In this document: piece by piece, positions 8,880 to 18,101 of the stretch
Layout of the letters: every line of letters starts with the position of its first letter
Numbering within the stretch: the stretch's first letter is position 1
Origin: Cladosporium sp. IMV 00045
Taxonomy: Eukaryota > Ascomycota > Dothideomycetes > Cladosporiales > Cladosporiaceae
DNA length: 21,464 nt
NCBI GenBank assembly: GCA_001931905.2
Contig: MSJI02000218.1
Location: 1 to 21,464, forward strand
Reading direction: 5' to 3'
Position numbers and translations under genes: made by a program
The notes under the pieces: generated by a model
What the model saw: only the letters and a program-made list of their open reading frames with translations
The model's database searches: none
Told to the model about the DNA's origin: nothing

Positions 8880-9943
8880 GATTTGGGGAGAGGTGTGGTG
8901 TGATGTCTGGTGCTTATTACCTATGTTCGGGTTGAGGATATCGTGATGTGTATGTAACCTGCTTATGCGATTGTATTCGCACCAAATATTAGGGTTCCTC
9001 GAATGAGTAGTCATTGATGATTTCTAAAGAAGCAATCAGCTTAACTTGCAGAACTCCTAAATCATGGAATGATAAAACTCCATCATAGGTATTAATTGAA
9101 GGCCCACAGCAAGGTGCAAGATATCGTCAGACTACTCTCACATGCTCGTTTTGCATTGGGTAGCGACACGGATGAAATCGCTGACGGGTACATCGTCACC
9201 TTGCATGAAACTTGCAGCTAATCAATCAACCCATGCAAATGTCTCGCAGGCCGGACCGCGGTTGCCCGTTGAGTGGGAGTGGGAGCCATCTTCTTTTGGT
9301 GAGTGGGCTGGGAGGGTTGCGTCATGTCATGTTCGCGGCTTGCCTGGCCTGATTGCTCTATGCCCTGCCATGCCTGCTCTGGCCTGCTTTTTGCTTTCTC
9401 GCTAGCCATTTTGCTTTGCGGCAGCGGCTGCCTGCCGATAAACGTTTACCCTGCCCGTAGTGCGAGCCTTCCCTTTGAGATGAGGTCGAGAGGGGAGAGG
9501 GAAAAATAGAGCATTTGGTCCCTCATCACCACAGTAGCTTACTACTAACCTCACTTCACTTTGCGACTACTACTACATCTCATCACTCTTCTCACCGCCC
9601 TTTTTCTACCTGTTGTTGTCGTCTTTCAGCGTCTTCTCTTCTTCAGCCTCCCCAACTTCGACATAGTCTCAAGCCACCCACTCAGTCAGTCATTCAGGCT
9701 GGCCCTCTGCCTCGTCTCCCGCCCACCCCACTTCCCACATGCAGCCAGCTGAAACACTACTGCATCATCGCCTGCTTCCAACCAACTCTGGCCCGTGACC
9801 TTTTCGCTCGATCACCCAACACATACTCTGACCACCCTCACTCTCTCTCACCACCTCTGACTCTCCCAACATCGCGATCGCTTTCCACCACACACTAAGC
9901 CTTGCCCGGCTTGTAGCCGGCAGCTGCGCCCTCTTCGCCTGCC
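8880..9943 (+). promoter_or_regulatory. 3' region of the SDR gene, then promoter and long leader of the DUF8035-type gene
   Basis: The first 150-250 bases are AT-richer and probably the SDR 3' end. From about 9485 to 9943 the plus strand is dominated by C, T and A (CTC, CAC, TTC runs), as expected for a long fungal 5' leader. The leader contains an upstream ATG with a 19-codon frame (9739-9798) that ends well before the main ATG at 9944. No TATA box is clear. Confidence 0.45.
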
Positions 9944-11988
9944 ATGTCTAGACGCTACGCTGACGTTTACGAGGACTACCCTCCTCGCTCCCGCTACGAT
10001 GAGCCGGAATACGAAACTCGCGAATCGAGAAGGCCTGCCACCGTTCTGTCCGACCGCCGCTCCGAACGGCCTGGCCGCCAACCGGACTTTCTCCGCGAGG
10101 ATTACGGCAAGACTCACGCCGGCCCACTGGTTGTAAGAGAGGAACGACGAGAGGAAGATACCTGGCGACCTCCAGCCCGGCGTCGTAGCAACGAGACCGT
10201 TCGCTCCAGACACCCTGCCGATGTTGAGCGGGAGATCGTCATCCGCGAGAGAGAGCGCGACAACGACCGACGCCCGCCCTATCCCAGTAGCGAGAGAGGC
10301 GGACACCAGGACGAGGAGATCGTCTTCCGCGAGAGGGAGAGGGCGAAGAGTCAGGCTCCCAGCCGTGCACCGCCCCGCTCGAGAGAGGAGATCGACATCA
10401 ACATTCGCAGGGACGAAGACAATCGAGTTCGTTCACCACCTGCTAGGAGCGAGGCCCCGCCGCGGAGCGAGTATCATGAGCGAGATATCGAGGAGATCCG
10501 CTTCAGACGGGGTGGCGGAGACAGACCACCTACCCGTGTTGCGGAGAGGGACGAGATCGACATCCGCATTCGAGAGCAAGATAAGCGCGAGCGGGAGGAG
10601 CTTGACATCCAAATTCGGGAAAAGGAACGTCGAGAGCGTGAGGAGATCGACATTCGCATCCGCGAGCAGGAACGCCCGGCACCTCGTCCTCGCTCTCGCA
10701 GCAGAGGCGTCTTGGTAGGCAAGAAAGAAGAGGAGTGGATTGTACGACGCCCACGGTCTCCGAGCCCGCCACCGCCACCGCGTGATCATGAGCGGGAAGA
10801 AATCATTATCAGAAGGAGAGAGCGTTCTCCAACTCCAGAGCCGCCGAGAGAGCCTACCCCTCCACCGCCCGTCCTCTCACCGCCTCCAGAGCCTATCGTT
10901 CGCCCACCGATCATTCAGGAGGTCATTCACCATCACCGCCATATCGACCATGGTATTGAGCCAGCTCGTGAACCGACACCGCCGCCTCCACCACCGGCAC
11001 CTCCAAGCCCACCACGCGAGGACAATCTGGAAATTGAGATACACCGCTCTGGCACACGCAACGGAAAGCGCTTCGATGAAGACCTGATCATCGAACAAGA
11101 CCGCCACGAGCGATCTCGCAGTGCCCGCCGCAGCGAGGCTCCTCGGCGCAGATCCATCAGCGCTTCAACACGCCACCACCGCTCGCCATCAGCTGCTCCG
11201 CCCGCGCGCGCCCCCAGCCGCTACGACGACGATGTCGCCGCAGAGGCCGAATACTACATGCGCCGTGCCGCCTCCCGCGGCTACCCTGGCGAAGCCTACG
11301 ACGGCGCCACGCGAGACTGGGGGCTCGTCGACGTCCCGCCCGGCACCGAGCGCGTCCGCATGGACGGCAAAGGCGGCGGCAGCCAAGAAATCACCTGGCA
11401 GCGGTACAACGGCGACCGACGCAGCAAATTCCAGACGGGCGACCGCATCTACGAGGGCGAATTCGGCGCTCCCAACCCTCGCTCGCCGCCGCCCGCCCCC
11501 CTCCCGCCACCCCAGCCGAGCCGCGAGGAGGAGATCCGCATCACCGAGCGCCGAATCACAGAAGGCACGCACAAGGGCAAGACCAAAGACAAAATGTGGA
11601 CCGAAGTCACCAAAGACCTCGTCATCAAGGAAGCCGTCGAGGAAATGGGCTACGAGTACGAGGAGACCGAGGAGTTCTTCTACGTTATTGAGTACCTGCG
11701 CTACGTAAGTTTTCGCCCCTCACTACCCACCTCTCTCCTGTTGCATCCTACTAACCCCCCAAACAGGAAGACGTCCTCCGCCTCGTCGAGCTGACGGAAG
11801 ACATCCGCCGCGAGCGCCGCGAGCGCATCCGCGAAATCCAGTGGGAGCGCGAGGAGCTCGAGCGCATGCCCAAGATGCTGCCGCCGCCTCCGGTGCCTGC
11901 GCCCGCGCCCCCGCGCAGTGCGTACGAGGAGCGCATTTATGAGAAGGAGTATTATTACGACAGGGAGGGGAAGAGGTATAGACGTTGA
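9944..11988 (+). CDS. DUF8035-type charged repeat protein
   Basis: Two exons (9944-11704, 11767-11988) encode 660 residues; the intron (11705-11766, 62 bp) has a GTAAGT donor and a perfect TACTAAC branch site. The start MSRRYADVYEDYPP lies in good context (TGCCATGTC). Residues 1-300 are very rich in Arg, Glu and Asp and contain many copies of a short E-[EI]-I-x-I-R-x-R-E pattern, three in tandem near residues 203-246. Residues 270-400 alternate Pro runs with Arg-Glu segments; RS/SR pairs recur around 400-430. A conserved block near 456-505 (WGLVDVPPGTERV) and a C-terminal block near 548-620 (MWTEVTKDLV...YVIEYLRYEDVLRL) resemble the fungal domain DUF8035, from memory. Function is unknown; the composition suggests a disordered scaffold, possibly nucleic-acid associated. 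The final residues are DREGKRYRR. Confidence 0.85.
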
Positions 11989-12087
11989 TTTCTTTGTCTC
12001 TTGAATGGAGCTTTAACGTTGGGAGGGGGTGGGGGAGCGGGGAGGATTGGTTTTGCTTCGTTTTGGCTTCTTTTCTTCTTGGGCAAT

Positions 12088-12118
12088 TTCTTTTTCTTTT
12101 TCTTTTTTTTTTTTTCAG
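12088..12118 (+). other. Polypyrimidine tract ending in CAG, acceptor-like
   Basis: A run of T broken by a few C ends in TTTTCAG at 12118 followed by GTGCGG, so it looks like a strong 3' splice site about 130 bases after the DUF8035-type stop codon. I see no good donor or branch site in the preceding stretch. It could belong to a 3' untranslated intron or be a chance T-rich tract of the 3' end. Confidence 0.3.
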
Positions 12119-12624
12119 GTGCGGCTCTCGGTGTGAGTTTCCATTGTCATTGAAGACTTCGAATGCAACTGGGGAGGATGATTGTGGGAGGCAATGAAAT
12201 TGCAATTCAAGGAGGACAGGGAAAGACGGGAAAGACGCAAGACAAACACGCAAGGACGCAAGAACCTAGGAACGACGACCACGTCGATGATGGGACTGAC
12301 GGGAACTGATGAAGTGCGAAACATCACTACGAAAGGACGATTGATACGAGACATTAGAGATTCTTTATGATGAAACTTTTCTACTATTTTCTGTTTTTCG
12401 TTGTCTACCTCACATCGATGATGTTTACTTTCCCAACTCTTTTTGACCAATACCATATTTCAATTTTACACATCTTTGAGTAGTATGGAGTATACAAGCA
12501 CGCCACAGATGCCTATCTGCGAAGACCCGAGTTTTCTGTAGATTATCTCCCATCACAGCCGTGTCTGACGGCCCATCATCAGTCAAGTCAACAGAGGTGA
12601 AGTGGGGAAATCAAGAGAAGCTCA

Positions 12625-12636
12625 CCACCGCGGTGG
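12625..12636. repeat. 12-bp perfect palindrome CCACCGCGGTGG
   Basis: Self-complementary over 12 bases and sharing the CACCGCGGTG core with 7644-7653. It lies in gene-free sequence about 640 bases after the nearest stop codon, so a promoter role is not obvious. Confidence 0.7.
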
Positions 12637-13015
12637 GCAGCTCCGGGCCGTAGCGCGAAATGCTCGACTTCACCTTTTCTGAAATTCTGCACATCTCCTC
12701 CTCTTCCTCTTCCTTCTCTCACACTCGCGCCGCGTCGTCGCGGCATGGAGGGGAAGAGCTCACGTTTTTCTCCTACGAACCCGCCGGTCTTTTGACGACA
12801 CCTGGGCCTCTTCATTGCTGGCCCAACCTTTTTCGCGGTGCGATGAGAGCGAACACCTTCGTCCTTGTATCTCCCGCTCGGATTCCTTCATGATGAAGCG
12901 GGTCGTTTGTGACGTTACATCTCCCTTCTGACACTTTTGGATTGCATTTCGATGCGGTCCTGACCGACATGGTTCATCCTATTCTTGGAAAAGAGCTTGT
13001 TGGACGGGCTCCTCA

Positions 13016-13083
13016 CAGCGCTGGCCATGCCGGACGATGGAGCTCACGATCTTGAGATCTCTCGTCTGGCATGGCCGGCGCTG
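13016..13083 (+). ncRNA. 68-nt near-perfect hairpin, candidate small-RNA precursor
   Basis: Positions i and 26099-i pair throughout: 31 opposed positions give 26 Watson-Crick pairs, 3 G-U wobbles (13022/13077, 13032/13067, 13039/13060) and only 2 mismatches (13038/13061, 13042/13057), with no bulge and a 6-base loop (13047-13052). The outer 22 pairs (13016-13037 with 13062-13083) contain no mismatch. All three wobbles are G-U on the plus strand and would be A-C mismatches on the minus strand, which mildly favours a plus-strand RNA. Fungal milRNA precursors have this general shape. No open frame of note needs this sequence. Transcription is not shown by sequence, and a short inverted duplication is the alternative. 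Confidence 0.35.
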
Positions 13084-13640
13084 CCTTGCAATAATGGTAC
13101 GTTTTCTTCACATCTTATCTTCACCCCCTCCCCCTTCCTCACCTACACCCAAGAGAAAAACAAAAGACTATGATGAAGTATTACTTGGATGTAAACTTTA
13201 CAGTATACTTGTCCGAGAGCGCAAAACCATGCAGATAACTCCTTGTTGCCTTCCTTCTGATTTCGAAAAGTCTTACCTTGGGCTTCTTGCTTCGAATATG
13301 TTCGTTACTACGAGAGGAGACAATGGCTAACATTACTGTCCAGACTTCTTACTTGCCCTACACCCTTGATCCTCATCGTCGCCCTCCTACATGTCAAGAC
13401 TAGTAGCACCTCCCTCGCTCCCTCCCTCCCTCTCGCCCTCGCACGTCGCATGCGGCACGCCGCAACTCCGCACGCACACCTCCCTCCACTGCCTCAGGCA
13501 GCAAACCAGGCAGCGAACCTTCCCGCTTTCTTCGATATATGGTTTAAAAAAAAGCGGGAGACGTCATACCAGAGATGCGCGGCACTAAGTGTGGCTCTGC
13601 GGTGGAGGAACGCACCCAACCCGAATTCAGTACCCCACAA

Positions 13641-13670
13641 CCCGTCGAGTTGCCTTGCGACTCGCATGGG
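13641..13670. other. Second, shorter hairpin
   Basis: An eight-pair stem (13646-13653 with 13657-13664, one G-U) closes a CTT loop; beyond a small internal loop CCC (13641-13643) pairs with GGG (13668-13670). It lies about 0.6 kb after the long hairpin in the same gene-free interval. It could be part of a structured RNA or chance. Confidence 0.3.
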
Positions 13671-13903
13671 TGGTGCAGCGGGAAATGTACCGGCGTTCAT
13701 TAAGTCGTCTCTGAGGACCACGGTTCGACCCTACGCCTCTGCAAGTAAAACGCCTTATGGTGCTTTCTTCGCCCAACCCGAATGAGGGATGGGAGTTCTT
13801 TTGCTCTTGGTACCTATTATTTTTGTTATTAGTTTAGTCTGTATTGCATCTTAAATTGATCTTTTTGGTCCAAACAAACAAACACACTGTAATGTACATC
13901 CAC

Positions 13904-13911
13904 TCACGTGA
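13904..13911. promoter_or_regulatory. TCACGTGA palindrome (bHLH-type site)
   Basis: The eight-base palindrome TCACGTGA contains the CACGTG E-box recognised by Cbf1-like and other bHLH factors. It lies between two convergent gene ends, so there is no evident promoter for it to serve. Confidence 0.3.
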
Positions 13912-14432
13912 CATATGGCGCGCTCTCACTCCTCGAAGGCACGACTGACGGCCTACGCCAACAGATGCATTATCAAGGAGTCTTCTTGTAGATTCAACTT
14001 TCCAGAGCGACTTAACTTCACCAGATGTAGACTCATCAATATACAAGTACATGTATTGCAGCTAAGTGTTGCCGCCTCAAAAAGGGAGTTAGTGCTCTTA
14101 GAAAGACGAGCATTTGTTATCAGACAGAAGCGGGTTCCCTCGATACTTGCCGTCGTGTTGCTTGTTGTGCTCTTGTTGGACTGATACATACCTAGCTGCA
14201 CCGATGGTACAAAACTCCGTGTGAGCACGTACCTGGCCTGCTACCTTGTGTGTCATCTTCGAGCCCTTTCCTCGACACAGCCATATTGGATCACATACAC
14301 GAGTCTTTGCGGTCATCTCCACATCCTTTCATAGGTAAGGTGTATAGAAGTGCTTTTGTCGCATACACGCGTCTCATTTTGTACACACGACCACTACCGA
14401 TGAACTCGCAAATCAACCCCTCCGACATCCCC

Positions 14433-15638
14433 TCAATCATCCCCACCCACACTCCCCTCATCGACAAAACTCCCATCCTGACTCTCCGTCCTCTCCAACT
14501 CATGCCCCAAAGCACTACTCGAAGCCATACTAGCCGTGCTGCCCACGCGCGTGAGCTTCTGGCGCTTCTTGACATGCACATCCTCATCATCTTCATCCCC
14601 CGCATCCTCCCTCTCGCGATCCCTCTTACCCTCCCCAGCAGCGCCCGAAGACGAAGGCGCCGGACTCGCCCTCGAAGGCGTCTTCTTGTTCGCGCCCGAG
14701 ACTTTGGGCAACTTCCCATTCGTAGCACCTGCACCACCACTCCCACCACCCCCAGCACCTTTCTCGCCCATCTTCTTAATCTTCTTGTCCAGCCCTTTCT
14801 TCAACAACTTCTTCCTCACGCCCCCGCCCCCCGTATCCTTCACCGAAACCGCATCGTCCTCGTCATCATCCGCAGCCCCAACCCCGTTGTCCGCCTGACC
14901 CTGGCTCGGATTCGGCGTCCCGCCCCGACTTCCCCCGGGCGTACTCCCATTCCCCATGCGCGCCATGGCGTTCCTACTCGCCGCGCGACCCGAGAGTCCC
15001 ATGCACTGCTCGAGGTGCTTGGCGAAGCGCGTGATGAGCAAGCTGCGCTTGCACGAGGGACAAGTGTGCCACGGCACGTACTCGCCTTTCTTGAGCTTTT
15101 CGTCGATCTTGGACGCTTTCTTCTCGCCCTTCTCGAGCGGTTTCGCATTGTTCGCTTTGTCCCCCGCGCCGGCTTCGTTGGTATTCCCATCCCCCGCCGA
15201 GGGCGACGGCGGCGCCGTACCGTTCTGCGTCGCGTCCTCGCTCGCGGGCGTGTTCTCGTCTTTCTTCCCGGAATTGCTATTCTTAGCAGCTTCGCGCTCT
15301 TTCTTCGTCGGCGGCCGGCCCGTCACGTCGGAGCGCGGGAACGGGTTGTCGTAGATGTCATGGCCGGCGCGGCGCGACCAGGGCTTCCTCTCGCAGTATT
15401 GCGTGGAGGCGGGAGGGTCGGCGGTCGCGCCGCGGACTTTGGGCGCGAGAGGCGGGTCGAGCAGGCGGGGGAGGTTGCAGGTTTCGCAGTGTGGGAGTTT
15501 GTCCGTTGGGTCCAGGGAGGCGAGGGTTAGTTTGTGTTCGCGGTGGCGGGTGAGGACGACGTCGTGGATTATGTTGTGCAGGGCGTCGTCGAAGAGGCGT
15601 TGGGCGATTTGGGCGAGGGTTGGTTGGTCGGTGGACAT
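14433..15638 (-). CDS. SGF11: SAGA-associated factor 11-like zinc-finger protein
   Basis: A single exon encodes 401 residues; the ATG at 15638 is in good context (CAACCATGTC). Residues 8-33 (IAQRLFDDALHNIIHDVV) match the N-terminal helix with which Sgf11 joins Ubp8, Sus1 and Sgf73 in the SAGA deubiquitinase module. The C2HC zinc finger is at C193, C196, H208 and C212 within WHTCPSCKR...RFAKHLEQC, followed by a basic GLSGRAASR segment, as in Sgf11/ATXN7L3 where this finger binds the nucleosome acidic patch. The role is removal of ubiquitin from histone H2B in the nucleus. The protein is about four times longer than yeast Sgf11; the extra length is low complexity: a Lys/Asn/Ala-rich linker before the finger, and Gly-, Lys- and Asp/Glu-rich stretches plus a KKRQK basic patch after it. 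The family call is firm; the symbol is by homology. Confidence 0.85.
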   Translation of the reverse strand: MSTDQPTLAQIAQRLFDDALHNIIHDVVLTRHREHKLTLASLDPTDKLPHCETCNLPRLLDPPLAPKVRGATADPPASTQYCERKPWSRRAGHDIYDNPFPRSDVTGRPPTKKEREAAKNSNSGKKDENTPASEDATQNGTAPPSPSAGDGNTNEAGAGDKANNAKPLEKGEKKASKIDEKLKKGEYVPWHTCPSCKRSLLITRFAKHLEQCMGLSGRAASRNAMARMGNGSTPGGSRGGTPNPSQGQADNGVGAADDDEDDAVSVKDTGGGGVRKKLLKKGLDKKIKKMGEKGAGGGGSGGAGATNGKLPKVSGANKKTPSRASPAPSSSGAAGEGKRDREREDAGDEDDEDVHVKKRQKLTRVGSTASMASSSALGHELERTESQDGSFVDEGSVGGDD

Positions 15639-16508
15639 GGTTGGGTGGTGATGAGGGTGGTGATTAATTGGTGTGAGGCATGGAGGTGTTGGAGATATGC
15701 TGTGGAGAAGGGGTGGTTGTTCGCGAATCGAGGATTGGAGAGCTAAATAATCAGATTGAAGGTTGTAGATCGGGAGAGAGACGTGAGAGTAGGTAGCTCC
15801 ACAGCAAGTCTGGAGAAAGCGCGGAGGAGGATCGTCTTGCTCAAACGTCTGCAGGTAAGAGGATCGATCAATAAAGCCATAATAAGCCTAACAACAACTC
15901 TTGACCTTCACTGTAGATCTATTCTGAGCAATGTATACAAGAAGAACAGGAGGTCAAAGTCCAGCAGCCCATTCGCACCGTAGCATCCATACGCCTCACC
16001 ACTCCTCCCATCCTTAATCAAAGTCAATAATCTACAAAACCCCACGAGTTTACCGGTCCCTATCCGCAGAGCCTCAAACCCACCAACGTCTCTACATGTA
16101 TTCATCAAACACACAAGTCACCGAACGCAAGGAGACCGCAGGTGGTGGACACAACCAGAATCTACCAATCTCAACTCACACATCAGGTAAATCCGATACT
16201 AATCAGCGAAGAGGAAACGCCTTTCCAAATACAGCTTCTGCTATCTACCAGCAGGGAGCGTCTCCGTCTAATGTCATTTTCGCGGTTAGCTAGCACGCCT
16301 GCTCTTTCGTGCTGACTGAGATGGCTTGTTTCGAATCGGGGATGTTTGATCGCCAAAATATGAAATAAAGGCGACGTGATGATTTTACAGGGGTTTGAAG
16401 GAGAAAAGGTCTGGTATGGTATGGTGGTGTCAAAAACAAGGAAGGGAAGAGAGCAGGAAGCAAAAGAGAAGAAATCGAGAGAGAATATGGCCGTGGCGCG
16501 CGTGGGTT
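15639..16508. promoter_or_regulatory. Intergenic: promoter of the Sgf11-like gene and 3' region of the GH76 gene
   Basis: Both neighbours are on the minus strand, so the part next to 15639 is the Sgf11-like promoter and the part next to 16508 the GH76 3' end. Minus-strand sequence just before the ATG is C/A-rich and contains a CCAAT at about 15665. No further gene is seen. Confidence 0.5.
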
Positions 16509-18101
16509 CTACGCGACCATCCACCTGTTGTTCGATATCGTTAGCGAGCTGCTTTTCAAATCTCAAGGGTAAGAGGGGATCAAGTGACAACATACCAAGC
16601 ACCACCCAGCACGAAAACAACCACGAGCGTCGTCAAAATCCCCGCGCCAGCCTTATCGCCCGTGGTGATAGGGTTCGCCGACCCGCCGCGGCCACCACCG
16701 CCACCGCCACCTCCACCACTCGAAGCGCTGTCCGGCCCCGTGCCAGCGTTAGGATTGCCCTGCGACGTACCGCCCGTATCATTCGACAGCGGACCGGGCA
16801 CAAGATGCTCCAAATTACTCTGAATGACCTCCAGCGCATTCATCTGCTGGCCCACACCGTACGTGCCGTCCCAGCCGTCTTCGTACCAGCGCGTGCCGCA
16901 TGTGATGCCCCTGTCGCCGCCCGTGCACTGTTTGGCAGCCGCAATGGCAGAACCCCGCAGCCGCTTCATCACCGTCTCCGCCGTGAAGGGCGCCACTTTG
17001 GCCGCGCCGGCCATCCAGCGCGACAGGTAGGCTTTGAAGGATTGCTGGTCGACGTTGCAGTTGCTGCGGGGCTCGCAGGCAATCTCGTACATGATGTCGG
17101 TGTCTTCGTAGAAGAAGAAGCGCGTGCCGTCCAGGAGGCCTTCGACTTGCTGGCGCCAGAAGTCTCGCTGGGTGCCGTCTTCGGTCTGTTTTGGTGGGAG
17201 GTTTGGTTAGCTCTTTGTGCAAGGAGGAGGGGTTGCAGGCATCTTCTTACTTTATTCCACATCATGGCTGCGCCCATCAGGTAGACACCCGTGTTGTAGG
17301 ACCACTGGATGTGGTTGAGGTCGGAGCACTCGATGGCGGCGTCAGTGCCGTCGAAGACCTGGAAAGCATCGCTGATCAAGCCGACTTCGACGCTCCAGTC
17401 GTAGGTGCGCTCTGCCCATTCGGCGTAGGTCTCATTGCCCGTGTAGGCGTACAGGCGCGCGGCGATGTTGAAGAAGGAGCCCTGCGTGATCGAGTTCTTG
17501 TAGTCGTAGCCGTTGTTGAAGGGAAAGATCTGCCAGCGCAACCCGCCGTTGCACGTCGCGTTGTCCCAGCGTGCGGCCTGGCGGTTGAAGACTGCTTGCG
17601 CCAGGGCGAGCCAGCCTGGTTCGTCGTCGGGGGGATCGGGGTAGCCGGCTTCGGCGGCTGTCATGGCCGCCATGCCCCAGAAGGCCTGGTCGTCGTTACC
17701 CAGCGATTTGGTCTGGTTGGCGGGCTCGTAGTCCATGTTCGCACCGCGCTGGTGCATCAGGGCCTGCGTCGTGATCTCGTTGTATTCGGTGTTGCCTGTG
17801 TAGTACCAGTAGTCGACCAGGGCGCTGAACATGGCTCCCGCTTCCCACCAGTAGTAAGGGTCTCCGAGCAGACCGGGGATGCCGTCTGTTGTGTTTCCGT
17901 AGTAGTGAGATACCATCTCGAAGGCGGCTGTGCTCGCGGCAGACTTGATTGATTCTGTGGCGTCATGTTAGTTGGATTGTTGTACGGACTTTCATAAGAT
18001 CAGACCAGCATACCATCGTCGGTAAGATCAAGTTCGATCGCAGTGGTGAAGCGAGCAGCGAGCAGCGCTCCGCAAGCCGTCGCTGCCGACCACAACTTCA
18101 T
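16509..18101 (-). CDS. GPI-anchored GH76 family protein, Dfg5/Dcw1-like
   Basis: Four exons (18101-18014, 17954-17251, 17185-16596, 16524-16509) encode 465 residues. Introns are 18013-17955 (59 bp), 17250-17186 (65 bp) and 16595-16525 (71 bp), each with a CTAAC branch site. The N terminus (MKLWSAATACGALLAARFTTA) is a signal peptide. The GH76 fold shows the catalytic Asp pair D117-D118 in GNDDQAFWG, with WWEAGA and several Asn-x-Thr sites. A linker rich in Ser and Gly (nine Gly in a row) leads to a hydrophobic tail (GILTTLVVVFVLGGAWWMVA), a GPI-attachment signal. Dfg5/Dcw1 proteins act at the plasma membrane, cleaving the mannan part of GPI glycans and linking GPI proteins to wall glucan. Length is normal. 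The last exon has 16 coding bases; ignoring it would end the protein in YVVT. Confidence 0.9.

Larger units (their letters stand above)
11989..14432. other. 2.4 kb gene-free interval between convergent genes
   Basis: It lies between the 3' ends of the DUF8035-type gene (plus) and the Sgf11-like gene (minus), so it should contain both terminators and no promoter unless something else is transcribed. Open frames are short and unrecognisable. It contains a pyrimidine tract ending in CAG (12088-12118), a 12-bp palindrome (12625-12636), a 68-nt hairpin (13016-13083), a second hairpin (13641-13670), a CT-rich tract (about 13405-13440) and a TCACGTGA palindrome (13904-13911). This amount of structure is more than I would expect for plain spacer. 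Confidence 0.5.

Noticed and set aside
11976..12118. Alternative splicing that removes the DUF8035-type stop (GTATAG at 11976 to CAG at 12118)
   Set aside because: The donor is weak, no branch site lies at a suitable distance, and the resulting tail is not protein-like compared with the natural KRYRR end.
14250..15530. 426-codon open frame opposite the Sgf11-like gene
   Set aside because: It is an antisense shadow caused by GC-rich codons of the real gene; Arg/Pro-rich with no domain.
17191..17952. 253-codon plus-strand frame opposite the GH76 gene, and similar frames opposite the first SDR (5411-5809, 5888-6456)
   Set aside because: Antisense shadows of conserved coding exons without independent support.
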